The notes below the pieces were generated by a model. That model was not told where the DNA came from and did not search any database. It saw only the letters and a program-made list of their open reading frames with translations. This document shows positions 31,493 through 40,803 of a stretch of DNA of 64,000 nt, one piece after another. This DNA is from Xenorhabdus yunnanensis. Its GTDB lineage: Bacteria > Pseudomonadota > Gammaproteobacteria > Enterobacterales > Enterobacteriaceae. Numbering within the stretch: position 1 is the first letter of the stretch; the number at the start of each line of letters is the position of its first letter. The DNA lies in contig NZ_JAQRFI010000020.1 in assembly GCF_028598805.1 (NCBI RefSeq), forward strand, positions 1-64,000, written 5' to 3'. Position numbers and translations under genes: made by a program.

Positions 31493-31966
31493 GTGGTTAA
31501 ACGAAATAAAAGACTGTACATAATGGGTTCTATAATTACTATTGTTGCCATCATTGGGGCAACCGCAACGTTTTGTTTTGAATCTCCACGTCCTAGCGTT
31601 GCGCAAGTATTATCTTCGAATCCTATCAAATCAACGGTTGTTGTTCGTCAATCCTATTGTCATATTTCAGTGTTTCCCATCCCTGCTACAGTAAACGATA
31701 TTTCAGGTAATAGTTCGATTGAATATGAATATCGTATTTTAACTCTTCTTGATCATTTGAAAGTAAAGAGGGAATATCCTGCTTTAACCCATTCAGTATT
31801 AAAAAATTGCACAGAATTTAGTTTTAAGAAACCACGTGTTGTCGCGTATGACGTAAATTATGTCATTGGAGAGGTGCCAGGGAAAGTCAGGATAGAATAC
31901 AAACCTGATGATACTATCCCTTTAAATGAGAAAGGCCAGTTAATTCTGAAATCATATTCACAATAA
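31493..31966 (+). CDS. UmoD/YcfJ-family membrane-anchored protein
   Basis: Likely relative of E. coli YcfJ and of UmoD, a Proteus regulator acting upstream of flhDC. The start is taken at GTG 31493, five bases after an AAGG site; an open frame reaches 31460. The product is 157 residues. It begins with one membrane helix (GSIITIVAIIGATATFCF), then VAQVLSSNPIKSTV as in YcfJ, and ends YDVNYVIGEVPGKVRIEY and LNEKGQLIL, which align to the YcfJ C-terminus. The glycine-zipper segment that fills the middle of YcfJ is absent, replaced by about 60 unrelated residues. Its position next to ndh is the same as ycfJ in E. coli. Role in motility control is inferred. Confidence 0.75.
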   Translation: MVKRNKRLYIMGSIITIVAIIGATATFCFESPRPSVAQVLSSNPIKSTVVVRQSYCHISVFPIPATVNDISGNSSIEYEYRILTLLDHLKVKREYPALTHSVLKNCTEFSFKKPRVVAYDVNYVIGEVPGKVRIEYKPDDTIPLNEKGQLILKSYSQ

Positions 31967-32299
31967 TGATCTTCTTTTGCCTCTTAGCAGTATGTGGAGC
32001 AAAAAGTAGCATGTTTTCGCTGCAAGTTAAATTAGGAGAAATTTTATTCACCATGATGGTTAACGATTTTTGCAGACGGGAAGTCAGCGTTTATGGGGGT
32101 TGTACCCATTCCCTCGAAAAGTTCACTTGCTTTTAATCATTGCATTATCATAGATATCTGAAATTTCAGCATTCGGGAGAAGCGGAATACGTTTTATAGA
32201 GTGTATGCACCAGAATCCCAGATTTTTCAGTTCCCAGATATAGTCATAATGAAAGCATGGGGATTCGATTATTTTCAGAAACCCCATTGAGAATGGCTG
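31967..32299. other. Intergenic region with a possible short minus-strand frame
   Basis: No convincing gene. A 54-codon minus-strand frame (32287 to 32123) directly follows the transporter stop and contains YDYIWELKNLGFW, but it has no ribosome site and I do not recognise it. It may be a gene remnant. Confidence 0.3.
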
Positions 32300-33547
32300 T
32301 CAGCTAAAAAGGTTAAAAACAGCAATACCAAAACTACCAAGGCCGACTAATAGAACCATCAAATTAGAAAAAGAACGATAGGGTCGTAGTGGTTCAACCA
32401 AGTACGTTGATAGAGACGGTAAAATAAACAAAATAAGCGCAATCATAGGCCCAGTGATGCCTGCGATAACGTTCAGAGTATTCGGATTCCAGATAGTAAT
32501 CATTAAAGTAAGGAAAAAAATAATAGCCATGCCGATCAACTTATCACGCACTTTATTTTCTTTATGATGGAGAATTTTACTCTCCAATGCTCCGACTAAT
32601 CCTCTGACTCCCTCCAATGCCCCAAAGTAAGTTCCTAAGAATGATTTTGTCATAGCAATGATAGCAACAGGGGTTGCCGTTATTGCTATCCAATACAAGC
32701 CCTCTTTCTGCGCGATCGCGCTGAGAATGGTAATATTGTTGTCTTTGGTTGCCTGTATTTCCTGAGGTGATAACGTTAAAACACAACTAAATACAAAGAA
32801 CAAAATGACTATGCAGATTAGCGCATAAGTGGGTTTTACAATCTGTTTAATGTGGTATTCCGCATCTGTTGTATAGGCTCGTTTACAGTAGTTAGAAAAA
32901 GTAGACATGATTGGGGTGTGGCTGAAAGAGAATACCATAACTGGCATTAGTAACCAAAGTGCTCTCATTGAATCCAGATCAGTATGAATATTACTGATAA
33001 GATGTTTAATGTTTGCACTATCCCATTGAAATACAAGCGTTACAGATAATGTCAGCAGGTAAAGAATGAGTGGAAGCACTAACACGCCCATGAATTTCAG
33101 TGTGATTTTTTTACCCAATAAGAAAATTAGGTGTAACCCTAGAACTACCATAAACGCTGTCAGTGTTCGTGGAAACTGAATCTGCCAAAATTGCTGCAAT
33201 AAAATGTTAACGGAGTTGGTGATAGATATTGCATAAACAAAAATAATAAGCAGGAAAGTTAGTGCGTAAAAAAAGTTTATGATACGAGCTATCCTGATCC
33301 CGTAATATTGTTTGGTTGCACTGAGTAATGTGGGAGAATGGGAATTGCTGGTAATGATATAACGTGCAAGACCTAGGTGAGGGTAATAGGTAAATGGGAA
33401 TGCTATCAATAGCATAACCAACATAGCAAGTGGTCCGGATAGTCCTAATTGTATAGGGAGAAACAGGGTTCCTGCACCTACTGCCGTTCCGAATAGTGCA
33501 TAAAACCAAATATTGTATTCATGAATCCATTTTTGTTCCGTCTTCAA
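32300..33547 (-). CDS. HAAAP-family amino acid transporter
   Basis: Inner-membrane proton or sodium symporter of the hydroxy/aromatic amino acid permease family (SdaC, TdcC, YhaO, YhjV). The product is 415 residues with about 11 membrane helices. The hallmark first helix is FYALFGTAVGAGTLFLPIQLG, and further support comes from FSHTPIMSTFSNYCKR and FLGTYFGALEGVRGL. The start is TTG at 33547, seven bases after AGGAG. The family point to serine/threonine-type substrates, but the exact one is open. It has no close equivalent at this spot in E. coli and follows a relaxase remnant. Confidence 0.85.
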   Translation of the reverse strand: MKTEQKWIHEYNIWFYALFGTAVGAGTLFLPIQLGLSGPLAMLVMLLIAFPFTYYPHLGLARYIITSNSHSPTLLSATKQYYGIRIARIINFFYALTFLLIIFVYAISITNSVNILLQQFWQIQFPRTLTAFMVVLGLHLIFLLGKKITLKFMGVLVLPLILYLLTLSVTLVFQWDSANIKHLISNIHTDLDSMRALWLLMPVMVFSFSHTPIMSTFSNYCKRAYTTDAEYHIKQIVKPTYALICIVILFFVFSCVLTLSPQEIQATKDNNITILSAIAQKEGLYWIAITATPVAIIAMTKSFLGTYFGALEGVRGLVGALESKILHHKENKVRDKLIGMAIIFFLTLMITIWNPNTLNVIAGITGPMIALILFILPSLSTYLVEPLRPYRSFSNLMVLLVGLGSFGIAVFNLFS

Positions 33548-33565
33548 GTACGTCTCCTACTAAGT

Positions 33566-34045
33566 TTATAGTTTTTCATGTTTTCCTAAACCAGGATAAA
33601 GATAAATCTTTTCAGGAAAAACAGTGTGCCAACCACCGCCACTCTCCAGTACATGAAGGTATTGCGTTGCCGCGTCATTCAGTCGTTGTGTACGTTCTCT
33701 GAGTTGCCTTAGCTCTTCATCGCGAGTCTGACAGCCGGCGACAATCAGTGCCTTTGTCGTATTCTGGATTTCTTCCGCGATGCGTTCCGGGCGCTGTGCA
33801 CGTTCAAGATGCTGGTTGCAGGTATTCTGCCAGTTCTCACGAAGCTGCATCAGACGTGCTTTACGGGTTTCAATGGTCAGTCCGGAATAGGTTTCCTGAC
33901 AGCCCCCGTGTTTGGGCTTTTTGGGGTTATAACGTCGGAAATACTGTTCAGAGTCACTGCGAATAGCATCATTGATGCGGACAGAAAACATCAGGTGACA
34001 GTGTGGCTGATCCCCTCCATCTGCGGAGATGGAAACGTGAATAAA
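33566..34045 (-). pseudogene. Remnant of a MobA/MobL-type conjugative relaxase
   Basis: The minus frame from about 34045 reads ISADGGDQPHCHLMFSV, the HxH metal-binding motif of MobA/MobL relaxases. It continues through EQYFRRYNPKKPKHGGC, LRENWQNTCNQHLERA and RPERIAEE, typical of the segment after it. The N-terminal tyrosine part is missing, the frame is stopped upstream by TAA (34046-34048), and only about 160 codons remain. A plasmid-derived fragment is the best reading. Confidence 0.7.
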
Positions 34046-34175
34046 TTAAGGCTTCAAACCCCATTAAGCGCGCCTTCTGCATTATTGCACTTTTCGGAAG
34101 AATAACCCATTATCAGCAATACTGGAAGTTATGTCATAATTATCACCAAAGTTAAGTTGTAGATTAAATAAAAAA

Positions 34176-34253
34176 GGTTGCACTATTTTGCGTGCTGTTC
34201 GCATGAACATGACGTTATATACTGACAAACTGTATTGGCAAAATAGTGCAACC
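34176..34253. repeat. 78-bp element with 16-bp perfect inverted ends
   Basis: GGTTGCACTATTTTGC (34176-34191) is repeated in inverted form at 34238-34253, separated by 46 bases. It lies between the relaxase remnant and the end of mfd. It could be a miniature mobile element, paired ends of a lost insertion, or a leftover transfer origin. As an mfd terminator it would need an unusually long loop and lacks a T tract. Confidence 0.6.
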
Positions 34254-34276
34254 GCGACATCACTTTTTAAACCCTA

Positions 34277-37200
34277 TCAGGCATCGCTTTTATGTTGATC
34301 GAAATTTTCTAATAATTGCTGAATAAAAGATAAACGGGCGACTCTCTCGGTTAAGTCTGTAATAAATTTCAATTTAGATGACCCATCCAATCGGTAAACA
34401 TTGGGCTGCATTTGTAACAAGCCGATCAGATAATTCGGATCGACTTTATTGTTACTGCTAAATTCAATGAAACCGCCTTTTTCATGTGCTTCAATGCGTT
34501 TGATACCGAGTTGTTGAGCGATCAGGCGAATGGACGCTGACTGCAACAGTTGGCGTCCCGGATCGGGCAGAAGACCAAATCGATCAATAAGTTCGACTTT
34601 CAGTTCATCCAATTCGGCATTATCTTGTGCGTTAGCGATGCGCTTATAGAAAGACAAGCGTATGTTGACATCCGGAATATAATCATCAGGTAAGAGCACT
34701 GGCATACGCAATTCGATCTCAGTCTGATTATTAGTGAGATCTTCCAGTGAAGGCTCTCGCCCATTCTTGAGGGCATCAACGGCTCTTTCCAATAATTCCA
34801 TATAGAGAGTGAACCCGATGCTGGTCATCTGTCCACTTTGGTCTTCCCCCAGTAATTCGCCGGCTCCCCTTATTTCCAAATCGTGAGTAGCCAGCGCAAA
34901 ACCAGCTCCTAAATCTTCGAGAGATGCAATGGCTTCCAGACGTTTTTGTGCATCGCCAGTCATGGCTTTTGGATGTGGTGTCAGCAAATAAGCATAAGCC
35001 TGATGATGGGAACGTCCGACACGTCCTCGCAATTGGTGTAACTGAGCTAAACCAAAATGATCCGCACGTTCAATGATGATGGTATTGGCACTGGGAATAT
35101 CAATCCCTGTTTCAATAATAGTGGTACACACCAGCACATTAAAACGTTGGTGATGGAAATCCGTCATAACGCGTTCCAAATCACGCTCACGCATTTGCCC
35201 ATGCCCTACAACGATTCTGGCTTCAGGAACCAATTCTTCCAGTCGAGCTTTTGCCTTTTCAATGTTTTCAACATCGTTATACAGATAGTAAACTTGCCCA
35301 CCACGCAAAATTTCGCGCAGGATAGATTCACGTACCACGAGGCTATCATATTCGCGCACAAAAGTTTTTACCGCCAAACGACGGGCAGGGGGAGTGGCGA
35401 TAATGGATAGATCGCGCATGCCACTCATTGCCATATTGAGTGTACGGGGAATTGGCGTTGCGGTAAGTGTCAGCACGTCGACATCTGCCCGAATAGCTTT
35501 AATGCGTTCTTTATGGCGAACCCCGAAGCGATGTTCTTCATCAACGATTAACAAACCGAGATCTTTCCAGCACAGATCACTTTGTAGAAGTTTATGGGTG
35601 CCAATAATGATATCCACTTTTCCTTCCGCAGCCATATCAATGACCTGCTGTTGTTCTTTTGCACTACGAAAGCGTGACATAACTTCGATGTGTACAGGCC
35701 AATTAGCAAAGCGATCGCGGAAATTATCATAATGCTGCTGTGCCAATAAGGTTGTTGGCACAAGAACTGCGACTTGTTTATTGTTGATGATGGACAGGAA
35801 TGCAGCGCGCATTGCTACTTCTGTTTTCCCGAAACCGACATCGCCACATACCAGCCGATCCATGGCAATGGGTTGACACATATTATCAAACACCGCGTTG
35901 ATGGTCTGTTCTTGATCAGGCGTTGTATCAAACGGAAAACTTTGGCAGAACAGTTGGTATTGTTCACTATCTTGCTTGAAGGCAAAACCCGGTTTAACGG
36001 CGCGTTGTGCGTAAACATCCAATAATTCGGCGGCAACATCACGTACTTTTTCGGCTGCTTTCTGGCGAGCTTTGTTCCATGCCTCTCCACCCAGCTTATG
36101 CAGCGGAGCACTTTCTTCTGCACCACCAGCATAACGGCTTATGAGATGAAGAGAGGAAACTGGCACATACAGTTTGTCTTCTCCTGCATAGATAAGGATA
36201 AGATACTCTGCCTTGATACCACCTGCTTCCAGCGTTGTCAGCCCCTGATAACGCCCAACACCATGTTCAAGGTGTACGACAGGTTGACCGTGTCGTAGCT
36301 CTGCGAGATTGCGGATTAGCGTATCGGTATTGATAGTGCGCCGATTATCCTGGCGGCGACGGCTGACCCGCACTCCAAGCATGTCACTTTCACAAATAAG
36401 CGCGAGTTTATTGTCCTCATCAATAAAACCGTGCTCTGATGCCCCAATAATTAAGAAATGACCGGGTTTATCAGCATCTGTTAGTTGGCTTATTTTTATT
36501 GGGTTAATTTTGATTCGTGATAACAATTCTTGTACAGATTCACGACGTCCCTCACTTTCCACTGAGAATACAATCTTACCGTTAAACTGCTCCATAAAAT
36601 GGCGTAATTTATCCAAAGGAGCTTTTTGCTGTGCAGAAACCGATAGATCAGGCAAAATTTGGTAAGCGAAATTGGTATTTCCTGCTTTTTGGGGGAGTGC
36701 TTCGTTATTAACTTGAACACGAGGCCAGTTTTTTAATTCTGAGAATAGATTATTGACTGGCAACCAGATCCGCTCAGGAGAAAGTAGCGGGCGCATGGGA
36801 TCAACTCCACGACTTTCAAATCGCAGTTTTGTATCCTGCCAAAACCGCTCCGCAGCACTGATGAAATCCTGCGTGATTAGCAGCGTATTTTCGGGCAGAT
36901 AATCAAAGAGAGTAGGCAAGGGTTGTTTAAAGAATAACGGTTGCCAATATTCTATGCCGGCTGGTAACACTTTTTTACTGACTTGCTGATAAATATGTTC
37001 AGCATCACGACGGACTTCAAACTGTTCACGCCATTGGCTGCGAAATAGTTCAATCGCATCTTGGTCAGTGGGGAATTCATGGGCAGGCAATAAACTGATT
37101 TTTTCCACTTCTGCCAGCGTTCGTTGGGTATCTACATCAAAGGTACGCAGGCTATCGATCTCATCATCAAAAAAATCAATTCGATAAGGATATTCACTGC

Positions 37201-37723
37201 CCATAGGAAATAGATCAAACAAAGCTCCACGCGTTGCAAACTCACCATGTTCAAGCACCTGTTCAACACTGCGATAACCGGCGTGTTCTAATTCTGCACG
37301 CAATTTACCACGGGAAAGGTGTTGTCCTTTGTGCATGACCAAAGCGTGCTTCTTGAGATACTCATGTGGGCAGACTCGTTGCATCAATGTATTGACAGGG
37401 AGGATTAACGCTCCTTTCGTCATAAATGGTAAGTGATACAGCGTGGATAGGCGGTTGGAGATGATTTCTTGATGGGGAGAGAAACTATCATAGGGTAAGG
37501 TTTCCCAATCTGACATCAAATTTATCTGTGCGGGAGTGAATTGTTGGATTTCATCACGCAATCGAAGGGCATTCTGCATGTCTTTTGTCACCAGCAGTAT
37601 TGGCCCTGAGTGACGTTCAATGATTGCGGCGCATTCAACAGCACAGGCAGCACCGGTCAAATGGCCTAATTGGCGGATATCACCGCGACGTTCAGGAAGT
37701 TGATAACGATATTTTGCTGACAT
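34277..37723 (-). CDS. mfd: Transcription-repair coupling factor
   Basis: Removes RNA polymerase stalled at DNA damage and recruits UvrA. The product is 1148 residues: UvrB-like N-terminal module (SDWETLPYDSFSPHQEIISNRL), the RNA polymerase interaction domain around LVHLEHGVGRYQGL, then RecG-like translocase motifs (P-loop GDVGFGKTEVAMRAAF, LLIVDEEHRFGV, TLTATPIPRTLNMA, VCTTIIETGIDIPSANTIII, HQLRGRVGRS) and the C-terminal TRCF domain (ELRMPVLLPDDYIPD). Confidence 0.97.
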   Translation of the reverse strand: MSAKYRYQLPERRGDIRQLGHLTGAACAVECAAIIERHSGPILLVTKDMQNALRLRDEIQQFTPAQINLMSDWETLPYDSFSPHQEIISNRLSTLYHLPFMTKGALILPVNTLMQRVCPHEYLKKHALVMHKGQHLSRGKLRAELEHAGYRSVEQVLEHGEFATRGALFDLFPMGSEYPYRIDFFDDEIDSLRTFDVDTQRTLAEVEKISLLPAHEFPTDQDAIELFRSQWREQFEVRRDAEHIYQQVSKKVLPAGIEYWQPLFFKQPLPTLFDYLPENTLLITQDFISAAERFWQDTKLRFESRGVDPMRPLLSPERIWLPVNNLFSELKNWPRVQVNNEALPQKAGNTNFAYQILPDLSVSAQQKAPLDKLRHFMEQFNGKIVFSVESEGRRESVQELLSRIKINPIKISQLTDADKPGHFLIIGASEHGFIDEDNKLALICESDMLGVRVSRRRQDNRRTINTDTLIRNLAELRHGQPVVHLEHGVGRYQGLTTLEAGGIKAEYLILIYAGEDKLYVPVSSLHLISRYAGGAEESAPLHKLGGEAWNKARQKAAEKVRDVAAELLDVYAQRAVKPGFAFKQDSEQYQLFCQSFPFDTTPDQEQTINAVFDNMCQPIAMDRLVCGDVGFGKTEVAMRAAFLSIINNKQVAVLVPTTLLAQQHYDNFRDRFANWPVHIEVMSRFRSAKEQQQVIDMAAEGKVDIIIGTHKLLQSDLCWKDLGLLIVDEEHRFGVRHKERIKAIRADVDVLTLTATPIPRTLNMAMSGMRDLSIIATPPARRLAVKTFVREYDSLVVRESILREILRGGQVYYLYNDVENIEKAKARLEELVPEARIVVGHGQMRERDLERVMTDFHHQRFNVLVCTTIIETGIDIPSANTIIIERADHFGLAQLHQLRGRVGRSHHQAYAYLLTPHPKAMTGDAQKRLEAIASLEDLGAGFALATHDLEIRGAGELLGEDQSGQMTSIGFTLYMELLERAVDALKNGREPSLEDLTNNQTEIELRMPVLLPDDYIPDVNIRLSFYKRIANAQDNAELDELKVELIDRFGLLPDPGRQLLQSASIRLIAQQLGIKRIEAHEKGGFIEFSSNNKVDPNYLIGLLQMQPNVYRLDGSSKLKFITDLTERVARLSFIQQLLENFDQHKSDA

Positions 37724-38251
37724 AAGTGTTTGACGTGTTCTCTAAGATTCAGTTCATTCCCAACACACTTTTGACCCAGTAGCCTTGTAAAAAATAAGCC
37801 GGCAGGTTGAGGGAAAGTAAAAAAACAGAACCGGGATGTGCATGGCTCCATAAAGTACAACTATCCTTTATTATCCTCCTACACTTTGCTTTGGCAACAG
37901 GAGAGTAGCAAATTTCATACAATATGTTAGGTTGATAATTGTTCGCTTTCTATGATAAGGATTTAAGAAACTGTAAAACGAAACAATAAGTAGATCAATT
38001 TTCTGAATATTCTGAAAACTTAAACCATGTTCTAAACCCTGACTTAACACCCCCTAAGATATTGCCAATATGATTGACTATCTCATGAAAGATTTGGTGA
38101 CGAAGAACAACAAGGGAGATAAAAAAACCTCCGTTTTGGTATCTGTTAAGTGTATTATTTCCGTTTTTCTACTTGGATTAGTGCGGTAGTTAAGGATGAA
38201 ATGATTACTTTTTTGCATCTTTTAGTACAATTCATATATTGTCCATTAAAT
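37724..38251. other. Intergenic region upstream of mfd
   Basis: It must hold the mfd promoter. A 39-codon plus-strand frame (38070-38189), ending in a hydrophobic stretch, has no ribosome site and is not supported as a gene. The right part is low in GC and marks the left edge of the accessory island. Confidence 0.35.
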
Positions 38252-39493
38252 TCAATGGCTATTTGTTCGTGTTTTTTTGATTTGGGGAAAACATTTTATA
38301 AAATAAATGATGCAAAATACACTCGCTAGCATATTACCTAATATCATAAATTTTATGATATTAGCTATCGGATTTTCATCAATGGTAAAGAAAAATGACA
38401 TTGGAATTCCGATGAATACCAATGATAATCTGAATAGTGGAGGAAGTTGTGACATGCCATATACTAGCAATGTTGAAATGAATGTTTGAGCTATGCCATC
38501 AAACGCAACTACACCTATCGATAAGACAAAAAATTGAGTCAGCATTTTATTTTCATTACCTAAATAAACATAAGGCAATAGTGGTGTAATCAGGTAGAAT
38601 AACAACGAGAATGATGTAATATACAACATGGATTTTTTAATATTAATAATGGTAATGCTTTCAATATTTTCATTGTTTTTTGATAATGAAATGGTTAGTG
38701 ATATTGCCATTCCAACAAAAATAACAGAAATAGTATTCATAAAGTTTAAAGCCAAACCAAAAAATGCTGAATATTCGGATTTCATATTATTTGTAATATA
38801 CATAACTAAAATAGATAATCCCCCAGTAAAACAGAGGCTAGTTATTGCAGCGCTTCGTCCTAAAATGAATATTTCTTTGTTTAATCCAGGTATTTTTTTG
38901 GGGGATAATTTTATTTTTTGTTTCAGTAGTAAATTAACTACAGGGAATAATATCAATATCCGGATAAAACAGATTGATAATGAAACGGCTATCGCGCTGT
39001 TATTCATCCAGTTAATAAGAGCATAGTTCAAGATCACGTTTGCAACTGAACTATATAGAGTAATAATAAGAATTTTTCTTTCTAACTTAATGGTTTCTAG
39101 TATGTTTGCAAAGCCAATGTAAATGCATAAAGGGAAAATGCTAATACTAAAAATAAGGTAAACATTAAGTATATCAATATGATTATGAAAAACAGGGGTT
39201 ATTATCAAACTGATGATAACAAGACAGGTAGCGAGATAGATTGAGTACCTAAAGACACCTTGAATGTATTTTTTCTTTTCTTGGTGTGATTTTCCAACTA
39301 CTATATTTATCCCAATACTTAACATTATTGATAAAATGACAAATACTTGGCTAAGTTGTGCCGCAACAGAGAAGTTTTTTACGTATTCATTTCCTTGATG
39401 CCCTAACATAATCATATCGCACAGAGGCAATGATAACGCGATAAAACGGGTTGATGATATGATTAGTGCTCTTGAAATAAAGCCGTTTTTCAT
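38252..39493 (-). CDS. MATE-family exporter of the methanobactin-like cluster
   Basis: Multidrug-and-toxin-extrusion antiporter with 12 predicted helices and 413 residues. The two homologous halves are visible, the first starting ALIISSTRFIALSLPLCDMIMLG, the typical MATE helix-1 region. Its ATG overlaps the stop of the small ORF before it, so it belongs to the operon that begins with the precursor peptide at 41306. In methanobactin operons a MATE protein (MbnM) is proposed to export the finished peptide, and I infer that role. The sequence is very AT-rich, like the rest of the cluster, and the frame is intact. Confidence 0.85.
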   Translation of the reverse strand: MKNGFISRALIISSTRFIALSLPLCDMIMLGHQGNEYVKNFSVAAQLSQVFVILSIMLSIGINIVVGKSHQEKKKYIQGVFRYSIYLATCLVIISLIITPVFHNHIDILNVYLIFSISIFPLCIYIGFANILETIKLERKILIITLYSSVANVILNYALINWMNNSAIAVSLSICFIRILILFPVVNLLLKQKIKLSPKKIPGLNKEIFILGRSAAITSLCFTGGLSILVMYITNNMKSEYSAFFGLALNFMNTISVIFVGMAISLTISLSKNNENIESITIINIKKSMLYITSFSLLFYLITPLLPYVYLGNENKMLTQFFVLSIGVVAFDGIAQTFISTLLVYGMSQLPPLFRLSLVFIGIPMSFFFTIDENPIANIIKFMILGNMLASVFCIIYFIKCFPQIKKTRTNSH

Positions 39494-39660
39494 TTTTTAT
39501 TCCCTAATTGTTTTTGAATTTCATCTTCTTCATCTAATTCAAAAAAAAAGAAATAATGTTGACCAATAATATAATCACATTCATCTATTTCTATATAAAA
39601 AACCTCACGAAATTGATCTGCCTGAGTCGATTTTTTAGCACAAAACAATTTATTTTTCAT
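39490..39660 (-). CDS. Small ORF, possible C-terminal part of a broken MNIO partner protein
   Basis: This 56-codon frame (KNKLFCAKKS, then FREVFYIEIDECDYIIG, and an acidic end) stops inside the MATE start codon. It has no clear ribosome site. Upstream, the frame continuing from the previous ORF reaches a run of eight A (39683-39690 as T on plus). With one more A it would fuse in frame to this segment. Together with the previous ORF it would give a protein of about 178 residues, near the size of MbnC-type partners. I read it as the detached C-terminal piece, though an independent small gene is possible. Confidence 0.45.
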   Translation of the reverse strand: MKNKLFCAKKSTQADQFREVFYIEIDECDYIIGQHYFFFFELDEEDEIQKQLGNKK

Positions 39661-39716
39661 TTCGTTATATAAAATTGAGATAATTTTTTTTCTGATTTAT
39701 TCATATATGTCCATTG

Positions 39717-40025
39717 TTAGCAAGATAAGAACAACAACTCTTCCTTTATTTTTGTTCCTACAGATAAATTGATTTTATTTAAGTATTTTACTAGAGAAAC
39801 TCCTATGCGCCAGTCTGTGTGTTCATCATTTTCATAACACCATGAAATAAATTCATAATAAAAATTATTATCATCAATTTTTAACGAATGGATAATGTTA
39901 GGAGATGCACTTTTAATCAAATATCTAGAAGCATCAATAACTAAATCTCGATATTGTATCTCCAGTAAACTCATGGAATATTTTTTTGCGGGATTAATAA
40001 CAGATTTGTAAAATATTTCACGCAT
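39717..40025 (-). CDS. Small ORF downstream of the MNIO gene, possible truncated partner protein
   Basis: This 102-residue product starts at an ATG inside the end of the MNIO gene (8-base overlap), so the two are translationally coupled. It is rich in aromatic and charged residues (EIFYKSVINP, FYYEFISWCYENDEHTDW) and has no domain I can name. MNIO enzymes of RiPP pathways usually work with a partner encoded next to them, and the place fits. The frame ends with TGC TAA, and the same frame stays open beyond the stop toward the next small ORF, suggesting a truncation. Confidence 0.6.
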   Translation of the reverse strand: MREIFYKSVINPAKKYSMSLLEIQYRDLVIDASRYLIKSASPNIIHSLKIDDNNFYYEFISWCYENDEHTDWRIGVSLVKYLNKINLSVGTKIKEELLFLSC

Positions 40026-40803
40026 GAGAATACCTGCTGACCATTTGTATGTCTTGGGACCAATCAGATACATTGAAATTATCATCACGCTCTACAGAGA
40101 TTGTTTCAATATTGTTGGATTGAATTATTTTTTCTAGGAATATTTCAGATTCTGAATTAATGCAGGTACTGTGGGTATCTATAAAAAAACTTTCAGTTGT
40201 GCAAGGTTCAAAACCTGCAATATGATAATGTTGAGAGTTAGATAGTAAGGGAAGCCAATTTTCTTTTAATTCATTGCCATTTTTTTCTGCAACTACAGCG
40301 TTTGAAATATCAAAAAGTAATTGGCATCCGGTTTTATTCATTAGCTGTTGATAGAAAACTGACTGTGAGTATGTTTGGTAAAGTACAGATGGATAATTTT
40401 CTATCAGCAATGAAGCACCCAGCATTGATTGCCATAATGTTATTCTCTCACTCACCCAATCAAAATCACGTTCATAATTGATTTCTAGCATCTGTGGCGT
40501 AGCTTTATCTTCTATGAAGAAGATGCCAATATGATCAGAAAAATAGAGAGGATTTAATGCTTTTGCCAATTTATTGATCAACCTTTCTACCATATTAAGA
40601 TGAATTTCTGATCGATGTAAAAATTGTGAGTTCATAATGTGAAATGCACAGGCTCTGCCATTCAATATTCTTAATATTGAATCAGGATCTGTGTTAAGAA
40701 AGTTATCAACCAAAATCTCAATGAAATTCACTTCATTGCTTTTTAATAATTATATTAAAACAGGAAGTTCTCGTTGACCAGACCAATTAACGCCTACTTT
40801 CAT
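40018..40803 (-). pseudogene. MNIO (DUF692) iron-dependent oxidase, MbnB-like, with premature stop at codon 18
   Basis: Members use two or three iron ions to rewrite cysteine residues in precursor peptides, for example to oxazolone-thioamide in methanobactin. Read from ATG 40803, which overlaps the previous ORF by ATGA, the gene would encode 261 residues. It begins MKVGVNWSGQRELPVLI, then TAA (40750-40752), then LLKSNEVNFIEILV in the same frame. Downstream metal-ligand motifs are all present: AFHIM, SDHIGIFF, LIENYPS, LLFDISNAV, HIAGF, FIDTHS and SVERDD. The open part starts at GTG 40731 and is 237 residues, lacking the first barrel strand. A CAA to TAA change is the simplest cause. Restart at the GTG, or stop readthrough, could still give some protein. 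Confidence 0.8.

Noticed and set aside
32123-32287. 54-codon minus-strand frame after the HAAAP transporter
   Set aside because: No ribosome site and no known family; kept only as a note in the intergenic entry.
38070-38189. 39-codon frame with a hydrophobic end upstream of mfd
   Set aside because: No ribosome site and no recognisable relative.
40018-40731. GTG 40731 as the native start of the MNIO gene
   Set aside because: The upstream in-frame codons encode the conserved N-terminal strand and the ATGA overlap marks the original start at 40803, so the GTG is at most a fallback start.
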